DNA of 64,000 nucleotides from Muribaculaceae bacterium (lineage in GTDB: Bacteria; Bacteroidota; Bacteroidia; Bacteroidales; Muribaculaceae). Shown one piece after another: positions 26,101 through 35,850 of this stretch; the stretch's first letter is position 1; each line of letters opens with the position of its first letter. The translations under genes were made by a program, and so were the position numbers. The notes beneath the pieces were generated by a model. It worked only from the letters and a program-made list of their open reading frames with translations, ran no database searches and was not told the origin of the DNA. Location: positions 1 to 64,000 of the forward strand of contig JAFSPZ010000018.1 of assembly GCA_017451225.1 (NCBI GenBank). The letters run 5' to 3'.

Positions 26101-26135
26101 CAAAGATAATGATTTTCTCTAATATCTCACACAAA
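26101..26135 (-). promoter_or_regulatory. dinB promoter
   Basis: On the minus strand -33 TTTG (26135-26132) and -7 TATCTTTG (26108-26101) are 23 nt apart. The -33 box coincides with the T-tail of the upstream gene's terminator. Only 10 nt separate the -7 box from the ATG. Confidence 0.55.
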
Positions 26136-26173
26136 AAAGGGGTGAGGACTATCTAAAGCTGCTCACCCCTTTT
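26135..26173 (-). terminator. Terminator of the alpha-2-macroglobulin gene
   Basis: AAAAGGGGTGAG (26135-26146) pairs perfectly with CTCACCCCTTTT (26162-26173) over a 15-nt loop. Read on the minus strand it ends in CCCCTTTTTT, a typical intrinsic terminator 20 nt after the stop codon. Confidence 0.85.
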
Positions 26174-26193
26174 AACACTATCTCAAATGAGCG

Positions 26194-29100
26194 TTAAGGC
26201 TCAACTGTTGCTATTGAGCCAGCGCTGTGGGCAGTGATCTGTGGCGCATACTGGCATTGAGCAGTTGCTATTCCCACGCTGTACTTGCCCGGAGCAGTGA
26301 CATAGACATCATAGCTAATCACATGAGTGCCCTTGTCAAGGCTGGTGAAGAAGATGTTGGTCTCACTATCCTTGATTTCGAGATAGTAGTAGCTATTGTC
26401 GGCATAGCGGTAACCCGAGAGCTTGTCAACTGGCTCGAAGCAGGCTCCTCGCTCATCTTTCACTGTCACGAAGTCAAGATCCTTAGCGTTCTTGATGATA
26501 GTGCGCACCTGAATCTTGTCGCCCACCTTGAAGTTCTCAACACGGCGCAGAGAGCCATCGGTACTGTAGGCATAGAACTCCTTGTGAATCGATAGGTCAT
26601 AAATGCTCACCTCCTCAATGTTGTCCATGCTTGCCTTGAACTGGCTGTAGATAGCACCCCAAGCAGGACTTGTACCATTGCGCTCAATGTTGAGAGTAGC
26701 TAGCGAAGTAGCAGGAATCTCCTTGCGGCAATAGCCCAGATAGGTGTCAACCTTGTCAAACTCCAACAGCTTGCCATCGATAGTGATAGTGGGCGCACCA
26801 TTGCGCTCAAGCCACTTACTGCCTGTAGCGAGCAAGCTGTAGACAGCATCGGCAGCAAGACTGCTTGAACCCCAGTCGTTGGTCTGCTTCATCAAGAGCA
26901 TCCACTTGCGCACCTGGTCAATCTCGGCAGTGCGTTGATCAACCTCATTCATCGCCTGCAGGATAGTCGATGTCACAGCCACCTTGTCGAGGTAGCGCCA
27001 TCCAGCCTGAACATTGTCCCAATACATGCCAGTCTCGGGCTTAGTGAGGGCAAACTGACGAATAGACTCCACAATGTTTTTTGCCACCTTGGAATATCCA
27101 TTGCGGTTGAGTGTGATTGCATAGTAAGCCTTGTTACCCAGACTGGTACCCTTCCAATCCTTGGTCATCGCCTTGAGACAGTTCTTGAACATATTCTGGT
27201 TCTCTCCAGTGAGAGGAATCTCATTGAACAACGTGCGCACATAGACATAGTCGCTGAAACCACTGTGATTGTTCTTGTTGTACTTGAGATGCTCCTTATA
27301 CACCTTTAGGTACTCACGGTCGAAGTAGGAAACCGCCGGCTTGATAATCGAGTTGATAGCATCATCATCTTTGAGATAACCCAAATGACGCAACTCACCA
27401 ATAATCTCCAGTACGCTCTCGGTAGTGTAGAGCGAAGACTGGCATCCTGGATAGCGATACCATGGGAAGCCGCCATCATTCAACTGTAGTCGTTGCAGAC
27501 CCTCTACGATGCGCTGGTGCTCTTTGGCCATAAGTTCTTCATCAAATAGCTCATTGAGCTTCGACATGCGAAGTGACTGCTTGTCGGCCTCGCGAACCCA
27601 TGGCGATGCAAGCAGAGTTCCAATCTTAAGGTCGCTGTTGCGTGCAAGCATCGACACAAGAGTTGAGTCTTGCTCGTTGGCCTTCCAGTAGTCGACAGCT
27701 TCCTTGATGTTAGGCTGCGACTTGGCTATGCCCTGTGCCAGAGTCTCGGCAAAGAGGCTGTGAGCAAGCGATGTGGCGATATTGTAGTTGTCGCTCATTA
27801 TAGTGGGCAACGCTTGAACGCAATACCACACGGGATTGTCGCAATACTCAAGAGTGACACGAGCATCCTTAGTGAACTGAGGCAACTGAGTAGTGAATAA
27901 CGGCGTGGCGGCATCAATGTAGAATGGTTTAGTCTCAATCACTGGAGAAATGGCTGGCAGCACAGGAATCATAACCTGCTCACCGTCGCCAAAGTTGCCC
28001 GTAGCAGCTTTTACACGGAATCCAACGAATGGAATAGTATCGGGCACATTCCAGTCAATCTTGAGAGTGTTTGTTCCATTGGCAGCAATGTTCTCGTTGA
28101 ACGCACGTCGCTCAATCACTTCATCGTTGCGGGGATTGAAGAGCTCGATGACAGCGTCGCAGTCGAGAGCGTTGTCGGTGCTGTTCTGCAAGCTGGCAGC
28201 CAGCTGTGCACTATCGCCCTGACGCAGGAATCGAGGCAAGCTCGACTTCACCATCACAGGTTTATTGGTGAGCACTTCACGCTGCAGTTTGTCGGTATTT
28301 AGCTCGTTGTTGTAGGCAACCGCCTGCATTATCCAAGTGGTATTGAAATTGGGAGCATTAAACTCAAGGCTAACATTGCCCTGTGCATCGCTCACGAGCA
28401 TGGGTTGCCACAAAGCCACCTTGACGTCGCTCTCCCGCAGCTGCACCTTCTCGAGTGCCGCTTCATCAACTTGCACTGGGCTTCCGGTTTCAACCACTTC
28501 ATTGAGAGATTCTTCATCATCCGACACACTTATTCCAGCAGCACGCCCCTCTAGTGCACGACTAACATCGTTTGCTCCTCTCACTCTTATACGCTTGTCT
28601 TCAGCCTTTGCCATAGGCATAGGAGCTGCATCGTAAGCTACTGCACTCTCATACAAAACCATACCAGGCGCTCCTCCCAACATGTAATTATTATAGTTTT
28701 CAAAGAAGCCTTCGTCGTAGGTATTGAACTCGGCAATAGATGGAGAATTGGTCCTTAAGCTACTGTGCGACCATGAAGGCCTATTGTAGGAAGAGCCTTC
28801 GAGAGTGTTAGCTCTAAAATTAAAGACATCCCTACCATACAGAGCTGGACGGAAAGTCCATATGTTAGAACTGATATCGTTAAGGGCTTTGTCCATCATC
28901 TCCAGCAGCATGGCACCCGACTGAGGCTTGTCGTTCTCGTCAACAAGAGTGAACGACCACTTCTCGGTTTCACCCGAGATGAGCTTGTCGCGGAAGGTGT
29001 TTACCTTAACCTTGAGGGCTTTTGCCTTGATGTTACTGTTCATGCGAACGTTCTCCTGATATACCTTATTATTGGCAACACTGTAGAAGTAGATATTGAG

Positions 29101-31773
29101 GTATCCACCAGGAGTGTTGGGCAATGCGATTGTGAAATCGTTGATGCCACGCTTTAGCTTTATCCACCCCTGCTTCTCCACCTTATCGCGTGAAGATGCG
29201 ATATAATAGATATTAGCCTCGGGAACGTCGCTACCTATTGTGATGTGACCCACATTCTTGTCGTCGACACTTCGTCCGTCACTTGGCAGCCATATTGGAT
29301 TGTTCTTGACAGGACTGGTCTTGTCGCCCTTGCGGTACAGTGTGACATTACAGCTTGTGGTCTCGTCGTCTCCAAGCATGTTCACGGTCACCTTGTATTT
29401 TCCCGAAGACAGCTTAGTGAGGTCTATAACAGGATTATCACTGTTGAAATTGCCAGAGGCCACAACATTCTTATTCTCGTCTTCAACCTTATAGTAGCAC
29501 TCAACATTCTTGTCGTTCTCGTCGGTGCTGTTGAAAGTGAGTGGCAGTTTTATTGGCGCCACGTTGTTGAAGTCCTGGTCGGCACCAAGCTCAACTCCTC
29601 GCCTACCACCAATAATGAAGCAATGTCGAGCTTCTTGCGACTCGCCGGCGTCGTTAGTACACTGAGCCTCGAGCACATAATTGTAATAGCAATGTCTCAA
29701 TTGGTTTTCCTTGAACATCTCGGCAGGGAACTCGAGAGTGAATTCACCCTTTTCGTTGGTAGTCATCACTGTGTCCATAATGTTCTCGCCACGCGTAGTA
29801 GACCAACGCCACCACCAGCTCCACTCATTACGGTAGAGACGGAGTTTAACTTGTGCGTTTGGCACTGGCACTCCGCTATAGGTCAATGCCTTACCAGTGA
29901 TTTTGACTGGCTGGTTTTTAGTGAACACCTGTGGCACATCGGGGAAGCTTACGGTGAACGTGGGAGTCTTATACTCGCTCACGTTGACATAATGTGAAGC
30001 AAGTCTCTCGTTATAATTCTCCCCAGTTAAGATCTGCAATGAGAACTGTCCGTTCATGCGGTCGGTGGGAATCTTGAACTCGCCTTGAACACGACCGTAG
30101 GCATCACTTTCGGCATCAATGGTGTCGACCGACTGATAGTTGGGATCTTTCAGTATCACTCTCACACTTTTTCCTTCAATGGGTCGCATCACCTCGCTTG
30201 TGATTACGTGAAGGATAGCCGCAAACTTCATAGTCTCACCGGGGCGATAGATGTTCAAGTCGGTGAAAACACGGGCCGTAGTGCTACTGTTACCCTCATA
30301 TTTTTCGTAAGGATAGATAGTGAGTGAGGGACCATACTTATCGTCACCACGTTTGGCATTAGCTACATGACTGCGATAATCTTTATCGGCTGGCAAGAGC
30401 ACGCTACCGTCTTTGTCAGTCAGCCACTGCGAAGGAAACTTATTATTGCGTCCTGACACATAACTCAGAATGTCGACCCCAACACCTTTCTGTGGAGCAC
30501 CATTGCGAGTGTCGACAGTGAACACTCGGTCGGGAAAGCCTTCGCCTCCAGCGGTGAACATTGTGAGATCGTGCACATAAATAGTATTGTTCTTAAAATT
30601 ATTATCAACGCATTCCTTTCCTTCACTGTTGACAAAAGCGCCCACAATGACATATTTTCCATAGGCCAACGGTGGCAAGAGACTCTCGGCACGAGTGGAG
30701 AAAGGTATAATACCAGGGCAATGCAGCTTGTGAGTGCTCACCAGCTCCAGGTCTTTCAAATAATAAGACGAGATTGTGCCCTTCTCAATTTTCTCGAGCA
30801 AATCGTCGGGATAGCGATAAACTCTCGCTTCCACATCGTTCACATTAGTGAAATAGCCGCTCACCTTTATCGAATCGCTGCTTGACAGGTGCTGCTTGTA
30901 GCTCAAGCTCACACTCTGCGCCTCGGTGCTGTAAATCTTGTTCTGTACTTCGGGTGTATAGAACGAATTGGGGAAGCGGTTCACATATTCCTTGTAATCG
31001 ATATAATGCTCGGTCGCCGAGGTGTTGAGCAGGAACATTGCGCTATGTTCACTGTCTTTATACTTCTGATACTCGGCAAAGTCATCTTCGATGGCATCGG
31101 TGGTCGTTACAGCAAACATCCACTCTGGACTGCCCTCCGCGCAGGAGTTTACCCAACGCCGCTCAAGTTCTTTGTTTAAGGCTTCTTCCCTAACGAGCAT
31201 CTCGCTGTGCATACACAATGCCTGGAAAAGTGTTGGTACATAGGTAGCGCCCATTGCATCGCCGTCAACAAAGAGCTTGCTATAGTTGCCAATCGGACAT
31301 TGCTTCAAGGCACTCTCGTCGGCAAGTGCAGCATACACCAGTTCGGCAATCTTAGCGTCAAATTGCGCTTTGTCCCACTCGGTGTAGTCACTTGCCGCCT
31401 CCTCGTCGGTGGCATTTTTACGTCCAAATACCACATAGGAGTCGCAATAGCTACGGAAGACGCTTGCCTCGAGGAAATTGAGAATCGCCTTGAAGTCGGG
31501 GCGTTTCTCAGACTTCTTCACTTCCTCGATTTGCGTGATGATAGTGTCCATGCTCTCTTGCGAAATCTTCCCTTTGGCAATTGAGAAGCGCACCAGTGCA
31601 TCGACCATCATTTGCCCATCACCGCTCTTCTGCGCTTTCTTCAGTTGCGCGAGAGCATCTTTACTCACTTGCTGCGGATAGTCAAAGTCGGGCTCATCCT
31701 GAGCATGAGCATTAAAAGAGAATAATCCCATAATAGTGAGGATTAAAATGAATTTTGACAATAATTTATGCAT
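26194..31773 (-). CDS. Alpha-2-macroglobulin family protein, thioester motif lost, with SusC plug-like segment
   Basis: A 1859-residue exported protein; the signal peptide is MHKLLSKFILILTIMGLFSFNAHA. MG-type domains are recognisable (FTDLNIYRPGETMKFAAILH, the MG2/A2M_N signature; residues about 520-640), then the A2M domain (VALWQPMLVSDAQGNVSLEF, TTWIMQAVAYNN; about 1105-1150) and a helical complement-type domain (about 1310-1600). The thioester CxEQ is absent: WYCVQALPTIMSDNYNIATS (from Trp1316) has Asn-Ile-Ala-Thr there. Residues 1060-1086 (KRIRVRGANDVSRALEGRAA) resemble the SusC/TonB plug motif. Family members trap proteases or guard the periplasm. The start at 31773 is preferred over 31824 because it gives the signal peptide. 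Confidence 0.9.
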   Translation of the reverse strand: MHKLLSKFILILTIMGLFSFNAHAQDEPDFDYPQQVSKDALAQLKKAQKSGDGQMMVDALVRFSIAKGKISQESMDTIITQIEEVKKSEKRPDFKAILNFLEASVFRSYCDSYVVFGRKNATDEEAASDYTEWDKAQFDAKIAELVYAALADESALKQCPIGNYSKLFVDGDAMGATYVPTLFQALCMHSEMLVREEALNKELERRWVNSCAEGSPEWMFAVTTTDAIEDDFAEYQKYKDSEHSAMFLLNTSATEHYIDYKEYVNRFPNSFYTPEVQNKIYSTEAQSVSLSYKQHLSSSDSIKVSGYFTNVNDVEARVYRYPDDLLEKIEKGTISSYYLKDLELVSTHKLHCPGIIPFSTRAESLLPPLAYGKYVIVGAFVNSEGKECVDNNFKNNTIYVHDLTMFTAGGEGFPDRVFTVDTRNGAPQKGVGVDILSYVSGRNNKFPSQWLTDKDGSVLLPADKDYRSHVANAKRGDDKYGPSLTIYPYEKYEGNSSTTARVFTDLNIYRPGETMKFAAILHVITSEVMRPIEGKSVRVILKDPNYQSVDTIDAESDAYGRVQGEFKIPTDRMNGQFSLQILTGENYNERLASHYVNVSEYKTPTFTVSFPDVPQVFTKNQPVKITGKALTYSGVPVPNAQVKLRLYRNEWSWWWRWSTTRGENIMDTVMTTNEKGEFTLEFPAEMFKENQLRHCYYNYVLEAQCTNDAGESQEARHCFIIGGRRGVELGADQDFNNVAPIKLPLTFNSTDENDKNVECYYKVEDENKNVVASGNFNSDNPVIDLTKLSSGKYKVTVNMLGDDETTSCNVTLYRKGDKTSPVKNNPIWLPSDGRSVDDKNVGHITIGSDVPEANIYYIASSRDKVEKQGWIKLKRGINDFTIALPNTPGGYLNIYFYSVANNKVYQENVRMNSNIKAKALKVKVNTFRDKLISGETEKWSFTLVDENDKPQSGAMLLEMMDKALNDISSNIWTFRPALYGRDVFNFRANTLEGSSYNRPSWSHSSLRTNSPSIAEFNTYDEGFFENYNNYMLGGAPGMVLYESAVAYDAAPMPMAKAEDKRIRVRGANDVSRALEGRAAGISVSDDEESLNEVVETGSPVQVDEAALEKVQLRESDVKVALWQPMLVSDAQGNVSLEFNAPNFNTTWIMQAVAYNNELNTDKLQREVLTNKPVMVKSSLPRFLRQGDSAQLAASLQNSTDNALDCDAVIELFNPRNDEVIERRAFNENIAANGTNTLKIDWNVPDTIPFVGFRVKAATGNFGDGEQVMIPVLPAISPVIETKPFYIDAATPLFTTQLPQFTKDARVTLEYCDNPVWYCVQALPTIMSDNYNIATSLAHSLFAETLAQGIAKSQPNIKEAVDYWKANEQDSTLVSMLARNSDLKIGTLLASPWVREADKQSLRMSKLNELFDEELMAKEHQRIVEGLQRLQLNDGGFPWYRYPGCQSSLYTTESVLEIIGELRHLGYLKDDDAINSIIKPAVSYFDREYLKVYKEHLKYNKNNHSGFSDYVYVRTLFNEIPLTGENQNMFKNCLKAMTKDWKGTSLGNKAYYAITLNRNGYSKVAKNIVESIRQFALTKPETGMYWDNVQAGWRYLDKVAVTSTILQAMNEVDQRTAEIDQVRKWMLLMKQTNDWGSSSLAADAVYSLLATGSKWLERNGAPTITIDGKLLEFDKVDTYLGYCRKEIPATSLATLNIERNGTSPAWGAIYSQFKASMDNIEEVSIYDLSIHKEFYAYSTDGSLRRVENFKVGDKIQVRTIIKNAKDLDFVTVKDERGACFEPVDKLSGYRYADNSYYYLEIKDSETNIFFTSLDKGTHVISYDVYVTAPGKYSVGIATAQCQYAPQITAHSAGSIATVEP

Positions 31774-31999
31774 ATAATGAATGTATTGGTTAATTCTCAC
31801 AGATTTCTTCAGGGGTGCCAGCACAGTATTCCCCTTATATATAATAACGTGATAATTATATTATTATTTTACTGTTTTTTGACTATTTAGCTTGTTAAAA
31901 GTTTAAGTCTAAAAAGTTATATAAAAAACACAAACCGCCATGTTAACATCTTGTTAATAAAAGTGAGATGAAAATTTTTCTTCTTGCAGGGCTTTGTCC

Positions 32000-32007
32000 T
32001 AACTTTG
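32000..32007 (+). promoter_or_regulatory. -7 box of dnaB
   Basis: TAACTTTG followed by CAA is a perfect TAnnTTTGC 22 nt before the ATG. Upstream TTGs are at non-standard spacing. Confidence 0.6.
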
Positions 32008-32029
32008 CAACCATAAAACAAAAGATATT

Positions 32030-33643
32030 ATGGAATTTGAAACTGGAAAATCATCAAAAAATCGCAACTACAACAGGCGCAAGCCACAACACGAGAGTGA
32101 AATAGTTAGCGAACTGGGGAAGACACAACCACAGGACATTGCTATCGAGGAGGCAGTGCTAGGAGCTCTAATGCTAGAAAAAGACGCCTATTCTATCGTG
32201 AGCGACTTGCTGAAGCCCGAGTGCTTCTATGACCATGCTAACCAGCTCATTTACGAGGCAATAGTTTCGCTGGGCGTGAAGCAACGCCCCATCGACATGC
32301 TCACCGTAACCGAGCAGCTACGCATTGACGGGACACTCGATGAAGCTGGTGGACCCGTGCGCATTTCCGAACTAACCGGCCGTGTGTCGAGTGCCGCCAA
32401 CATCGAGTATCACGCACGCATTGTGGCACAGAAGTATCTTGCTCGAGAACTCATCAGCTTCAGTTCCAACATCTCTACACTGGCATTTGACGATTCAATC
32501 GACGTCTACGACCTTATGCAAGAGGCCGAGGGCAAGCTATTTGACCTGTCAAAGAACACCCTCAAGCGCGATGTGGTGCAAATCGACCCTATCATCAGCG
32601 AGGCAATCAATAAAATCCAAGAAGCAAGTAACCGCAAGAGCGGATTGAGCGGACTAGGCACTGGCTACACCGAGCTCGACAAGGTTACCTCGGGATGGCA
32701 GAACAGCGACCTTATCATTATTGCTGCACGTCCTGCAATGGGTAAAACGGCTCTAGTATTGTCGATGGCGAAGAATATGGCTGTGGACCTCAACACCCCT
32801 ATCGCAATCTTCTCGCTTGAGATGTCGAATATCCAGCTAGTGAACCGTCTCATCAGTAACGTGTGCGAAATTCGCGGTGAGCAAATCAAGAGCGGCCAGC
32901 TCACCGAGCAGGAATGGGATGTGCTCATGTCGAGAGTGAAAAGGCTCTACTCTTCCCCATTGTACGTCGACGACACACCATCTCTATCGATCTTTGAGTT
33001 GAGGACTAAGGCTCGCCGACTTGTGCGCGAGCACGGAGTGCAGATGATTATTATTGACTATCTGCAGCTGATGAACGCCACTGGCATGAAGTTTGGAAGC
33101 CGCGAACAGGAGGTAAGTACAATCTCGCGTTCGCTCAAGCAGCTCGCCAAGGAGCTTGACATCCCCATTATTGCATTGTCGCAGCTCAACCGAAGCGTGG
33201 AGCAACGCGGTGACGACAAGCGCGGCAAACGCCCGCAACTGAGCGACTTGCGCGAGAGTGGTGCCATTGAGCAAGATGCCGACATCGTATGCTTCATTCA
33301 CCGCCCAGAATATTACACCAAGTCGAGTGAAGACAGCGAGGGCAACGACATTCGCGGACTTGCCGAATTCATCATCGCCAAGCACCGTAGTGGCTCGGTG
33401 GGAACCATCAAGATGAAGTTCATCTCTAAATTTGCAAAATTCGACAACTGGGACGACACTATCGACTCGCCCAATGCTCCTACCGAACAAATCTATGAGT
33501 CACGAATGAACCGCGAGAATGCCTATGCCCCAATGCAAGGCGATTCAGCTCCCCTTGCACCACCTCCAGCTCCTTACGACATTCCTCCAGCGGGAAACAT
33601 CGATTTCCTGCGCGATAGCAACGAGGAGAATCCACCGTTCTAA
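32030..33643 (+). CDS. dnaB: Replicative DNA helicase DnaB
   Basis: A 537-residue hexameric helicase. The N-terminal domain (AIEEAVLGALMLEKDAYSIV) and a linker lead to the RecA-like core: Walker A AARPAMGKTALVLSMA (near residue 235), Walker B VQMIIIDYLQLM, and the SQLNRSVEQR and QLSDLRESGAIEQDAD motifs. No intein interrupts it. The C-terminal 50 residues are a Pro-rich tail common in Bacteroidota. It unwinds DNA at the replication fork. The LRR gene follows after 26 nt. Confidence 0.97.
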   Translation: MEFETGKSSKNRNYNRRKPQHESEIVSELGKTQPQDIAIEEAVLGALMLEKDAYSIVSDLLKPECFYDHANQLIYEAIVSLGVKQRPIDMLTVTEQLRIDGTLDEAGGPVRISELTGRVSSAANIEYHARIVAQKYLARELISFSSNISTLAFDDSIDVYDLMQEAEGKLFDLSKNTLKRDVVQIDPIISEAINKIQEASNRKSGLSGLGTGYTELDKVTSGWQNSDLIIIAARPAMGKTALVLSMAKNMAVDLNTPIAIFSLEMSNIQLVNRLISNVCEIRGEQIKSGQLTEQEWDVLMSRVKRLYSSPLYVDDTPSLSIFELRTKARRLVREHGVQMIIIDYLQLMNATGMKFGSREQEVSTISRSLKQLAKELDIPIIALSQLNRSVEQRGDDKRGKRPQLSDLRESGAIEQDADIVCFIHRPEYYTKSSEDSEGNDIRGLAEFIIAKHRSGSVGTIKMKFISKFAKFDNWDDTIDSPNAPTEQIYESRMNRENAYAPMQGDSAPLAPPPAPYDIPPAGNIDFLRDSNEENPPF

Positions 33644-33669
33644 TTGATTATTTCAAAATTATCACTATC

Positions 33670-35037
33670 ATGAATAAAACTTTATTGACATTAATTGCCT
33701 TATTGATGCCTTTCATGAGTTTTCCCTACGACTTCAAGGAAGATGGTCTTTGCTACAACTTCAACGAAGACGGCGAAACCGTAACAATGACCTATGAGAA
33801 CCTCATCATGTTTGCCCTCGATGCACCTGCGCCTAAAGAGAAAGGCTACATTGGCATTATAATTATACCTTCGATAGTTAACCATGATGGAAAAGACTAC
33901 ATTGTAACCGCTATTGACCGAGAGACCTTCATGGGAAACAGTGATTTAGAAAGAGTGGTCATCCCATCCACAGTGACGAAAATTGGCAAGGGGGCCTTTC
34001 ATCAATGCTACAGACTCAGAGAGGTTATTCTTCCACCCGATTTGACCGAAATAGGCGATTATACGTTTGCCGAAAGTGGCTTGAATTCTATCGTCATTCC
34101 ACAAAAGGTGAAAACGATTGGTCAGTCGGCATTCAGCAATACTTCACTCAAATCAATTGTCATTCCCCCTTCGGTAAAGGCAATAGGTAAATCGGCATTC
34201 AGCGCATGCCGATGGATGGAAGAAGTGACTATGGGCAAGAATGTTGAATCGATTGGCGAAGCAGCGTTCAGCATCTGCACTAGTTTGAAAGCCATCGACC
34301 TGCCCTCATCTCTTAAGGAAATAGGTCCCAAAGCCTTTTATGAGTGTGGCGGCATTGAGGCTGTGACAATTCCAGCCTCGGTCACCAGCATTGGCTATGG
34401 AGCTTTTGACCATTGCCCGGCATTGACTTCAATCAAGGTGGAGAAGAAAAACAAGGTTTATGACTCAAGAAAAAATTGCAACGCCATTATCGAGAAAGAG
34501 ACCAACACTCTTGTTGCTGGCTGCAGTACTACCAAGATTCCAAAGACTGTCACAGCGATAAGCCCCGAAGCCTTTGCTGGATGCTATAGCTTGAAAAACA
34601 TCGATATACCAACATCGGTAACCACCATCGGCGATCAGGCTTTTTTCTACTGCAAGAACCTTAGGGAACTAAGCATTCCCAACTCGGTGACAACAATTGA
34701 AGAACGCGCCTTCTGCGGTTGCGACAGCCTTGAGACAGTGACGATATCCAACTCGGTGAAGACTATAAGTTATGGCGCTTTTTTGCACGATGACAACATC
34801 AAGACCGTCACCCTGGGCAGCGGCGTGACCACAATCGAAGCATGGGCGTTCAAGGGCTTGGATGCCGTGACCTCAATCACCAGCCATATAGAAGATGTTG
34901 CCAGCGTAAAAATGGGAAAGGACGTGTTTGACGAAATCGACAAGAATGCCTGCACACTCTATGTGCCCAAAGGCTCTGCCGCAAGCTATAAAGAAGCTCC
35001 ACAATGGAAGGACTTCAAGAACATTGTGGAGAAATGA
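33670..35037 (+). CDS. BspA-like leucine-rich repeat (LRR_5) secreted protein
   Basis: A 455-residue exported protein with signal peptide MNKTLLTLIALLMPFMSF. Residues about 70-440 are tandem repeats of about 23 residues of the form L-x-x-I-x-I-P-x-S-V-T-x-I-G-x-x-A-F, the Treponema pallidum/BspA LRR class. It ends in CTLYVPKGSAASYKEAPQWKDF, the usual cap of these proteins, without a dockerin or sorting tail. Related proteins bind host or bacterial surface ligands. It may be read through from dnaB, since no separate promoter is seen in the 26-nt gap. Confidence 0.85.
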   Translation: MNKTLLTLIALLMPFMSFPYDFKEDGLCYNFNEDGETVTMTYENLIMFALDAPAPKEKGYIGIIIIPSIVNHDGKDYIVTAIDRETFMGNSDLERVVIPSTVTKIGKGAFHQCYRLREVILPPDLTEIGDYTFAESGLNSIVIPQKVKTIGQSAFSNTSLKSIVIPPSVKAIGKSAFSACRWMEEVTMGKNVESIGEAAFSICTSLKAIDLPSSLKEIGPKAFYECGGIEAVTIPASVTSIGYGAFDHCPALTSIKVEKKNKVYDSRKNCNAIIEKETNTLVAGCSTTKIPKTVTAISPEAFAGCYSLKNIDIPTSVTTIGDQAFFYCKNLRELSIPNSVTTIEERAFCGCDSLETVTISNSVKTISYGAFLHDDNIKTVTLGSGVTTIEAWAFKGLDAVTSITSHIEDVASVKMGKDVFDEIDKNACTLYVPKGSAASYKEAPQWKDFKNIVEK

Positions 35038-35071
35038 TATTATAGATTAAGCATTAAGTGTAGTCTATCAT

Positions 35072-35108
35072 AAAAAATGCATGATGCGTTGCATCATGCA
35101 TTTTTTAT
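35072..35108. terminator. Bidirectional terminator between the LRR gene and radC
   Basis: A perfect 16-bp stem (35072-35087 with 35091-35106) has a 3-nt loop GTT, with A6 on one side and T6 on the other. It serves both convergent genes. Confidence 0.88.
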
Positions 35109-35118
35109 TTTTGCATTA

Positions 35119-35847
35119 TTATAGCTTCCCTTCCACCTGGTAGCTGTAATAGTTATTACGACAAACTATAATGTGATCATCAAGTGGTATCCCCACTGCA
35201 TCGCATGCACGCTTCACGCGTTGAGTGAGAGCATCATCCTGAATACTGGGCCTAGGATTATTGCTAGGGTGATTATGAGCCAGGATTATACTGTTTGCAA
35301 GATGAGTAATAGCGTACTTGAGTATGATTTTCTCGTCGCCAACAGTTGCCGACGTTCCTCCCGAACTTACCAAGACTCTGGCTTTAACATGCTTTGCACG
35401 GTCAAGCATTAAAAGCCATATTTCCTCATGGTCCTTGTCCATCATGAATGGTCTCAGATACCGGTAAGCAATATTGGCATCGGTGATGCGGGTGTCGTCA
35501 TCAAACTCCTCCCCCTGAAAACGTCGCGAGATTTCAATTGCAGCAAGCATTTGCAAGGCTTTCACATCGCCCACACCTCGGTACATCGCTGCAAGGTCGC
35601 TATAGTTCAATCGGGCAATCTTGGAAATCTTGTTATCATAGTCGTTGAGCAAGCGCTGACACAGATCCACCACATTCTCCCCGGGACTGCCGCTACCAAT
35701 GATTATCGCAAACAACTCGGCTGGCGAGAGTGACGAGAATCCATATTTCATCGCTTTCTCACGCGGGCGATCATCAAGCGATGTGTTTTGCTTCAAAGCT
35801 CTGGACTTGAGCTCTTCATGCGTTTGAAATTCTTGCTCGTTCTCCAT
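35119..35847 (-). CDS. radC: RadC family JAB-domain protein
   Basis: A 242-residue protein. The N-terminal helix-hairpin-helix region (DRPREKAMKYGFSSLSPAEL) and the C-terminal JAB/MPN domain with metal motif ILAHNHPSNNPRPSIQDDAL mark RadC. The family was once called a DNA repair protein, but its function is unproven. It begins 3 nt after the upstream glycosyltransferase gene and must be co-transcribed with it. The name is used for the family only. Confidence 0.92.
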   Translation of the reverse strand: MENEQEFQTHEELKSRALKQNTSLDDRPREKAMKYGFSSLSPAELFAIIIGSGSPGENVVDLCQRLLNDYDNKISKIARLNYSDLAAMYRGVGDVKALQMLAAIEISRRFQGEEFDDDTRITDANIAYRYLRPFMMDKDHEEIWLLMLDRAKHVKARVLVSSGGTSATVGDEKIILKYAITHLANSIILAHNHPSNNPRPSIQDDALTQRVKRACDAVGIPLDDHIIVCRNNYYSYQVEGKL

Positions 35848-35850
35848 AAT

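Noticed and set aside
32030..33643. Intein in dnaB
   Set aside because: DnaB is a frequent intein host, but this gene has normal length and uninterrupted motifs.
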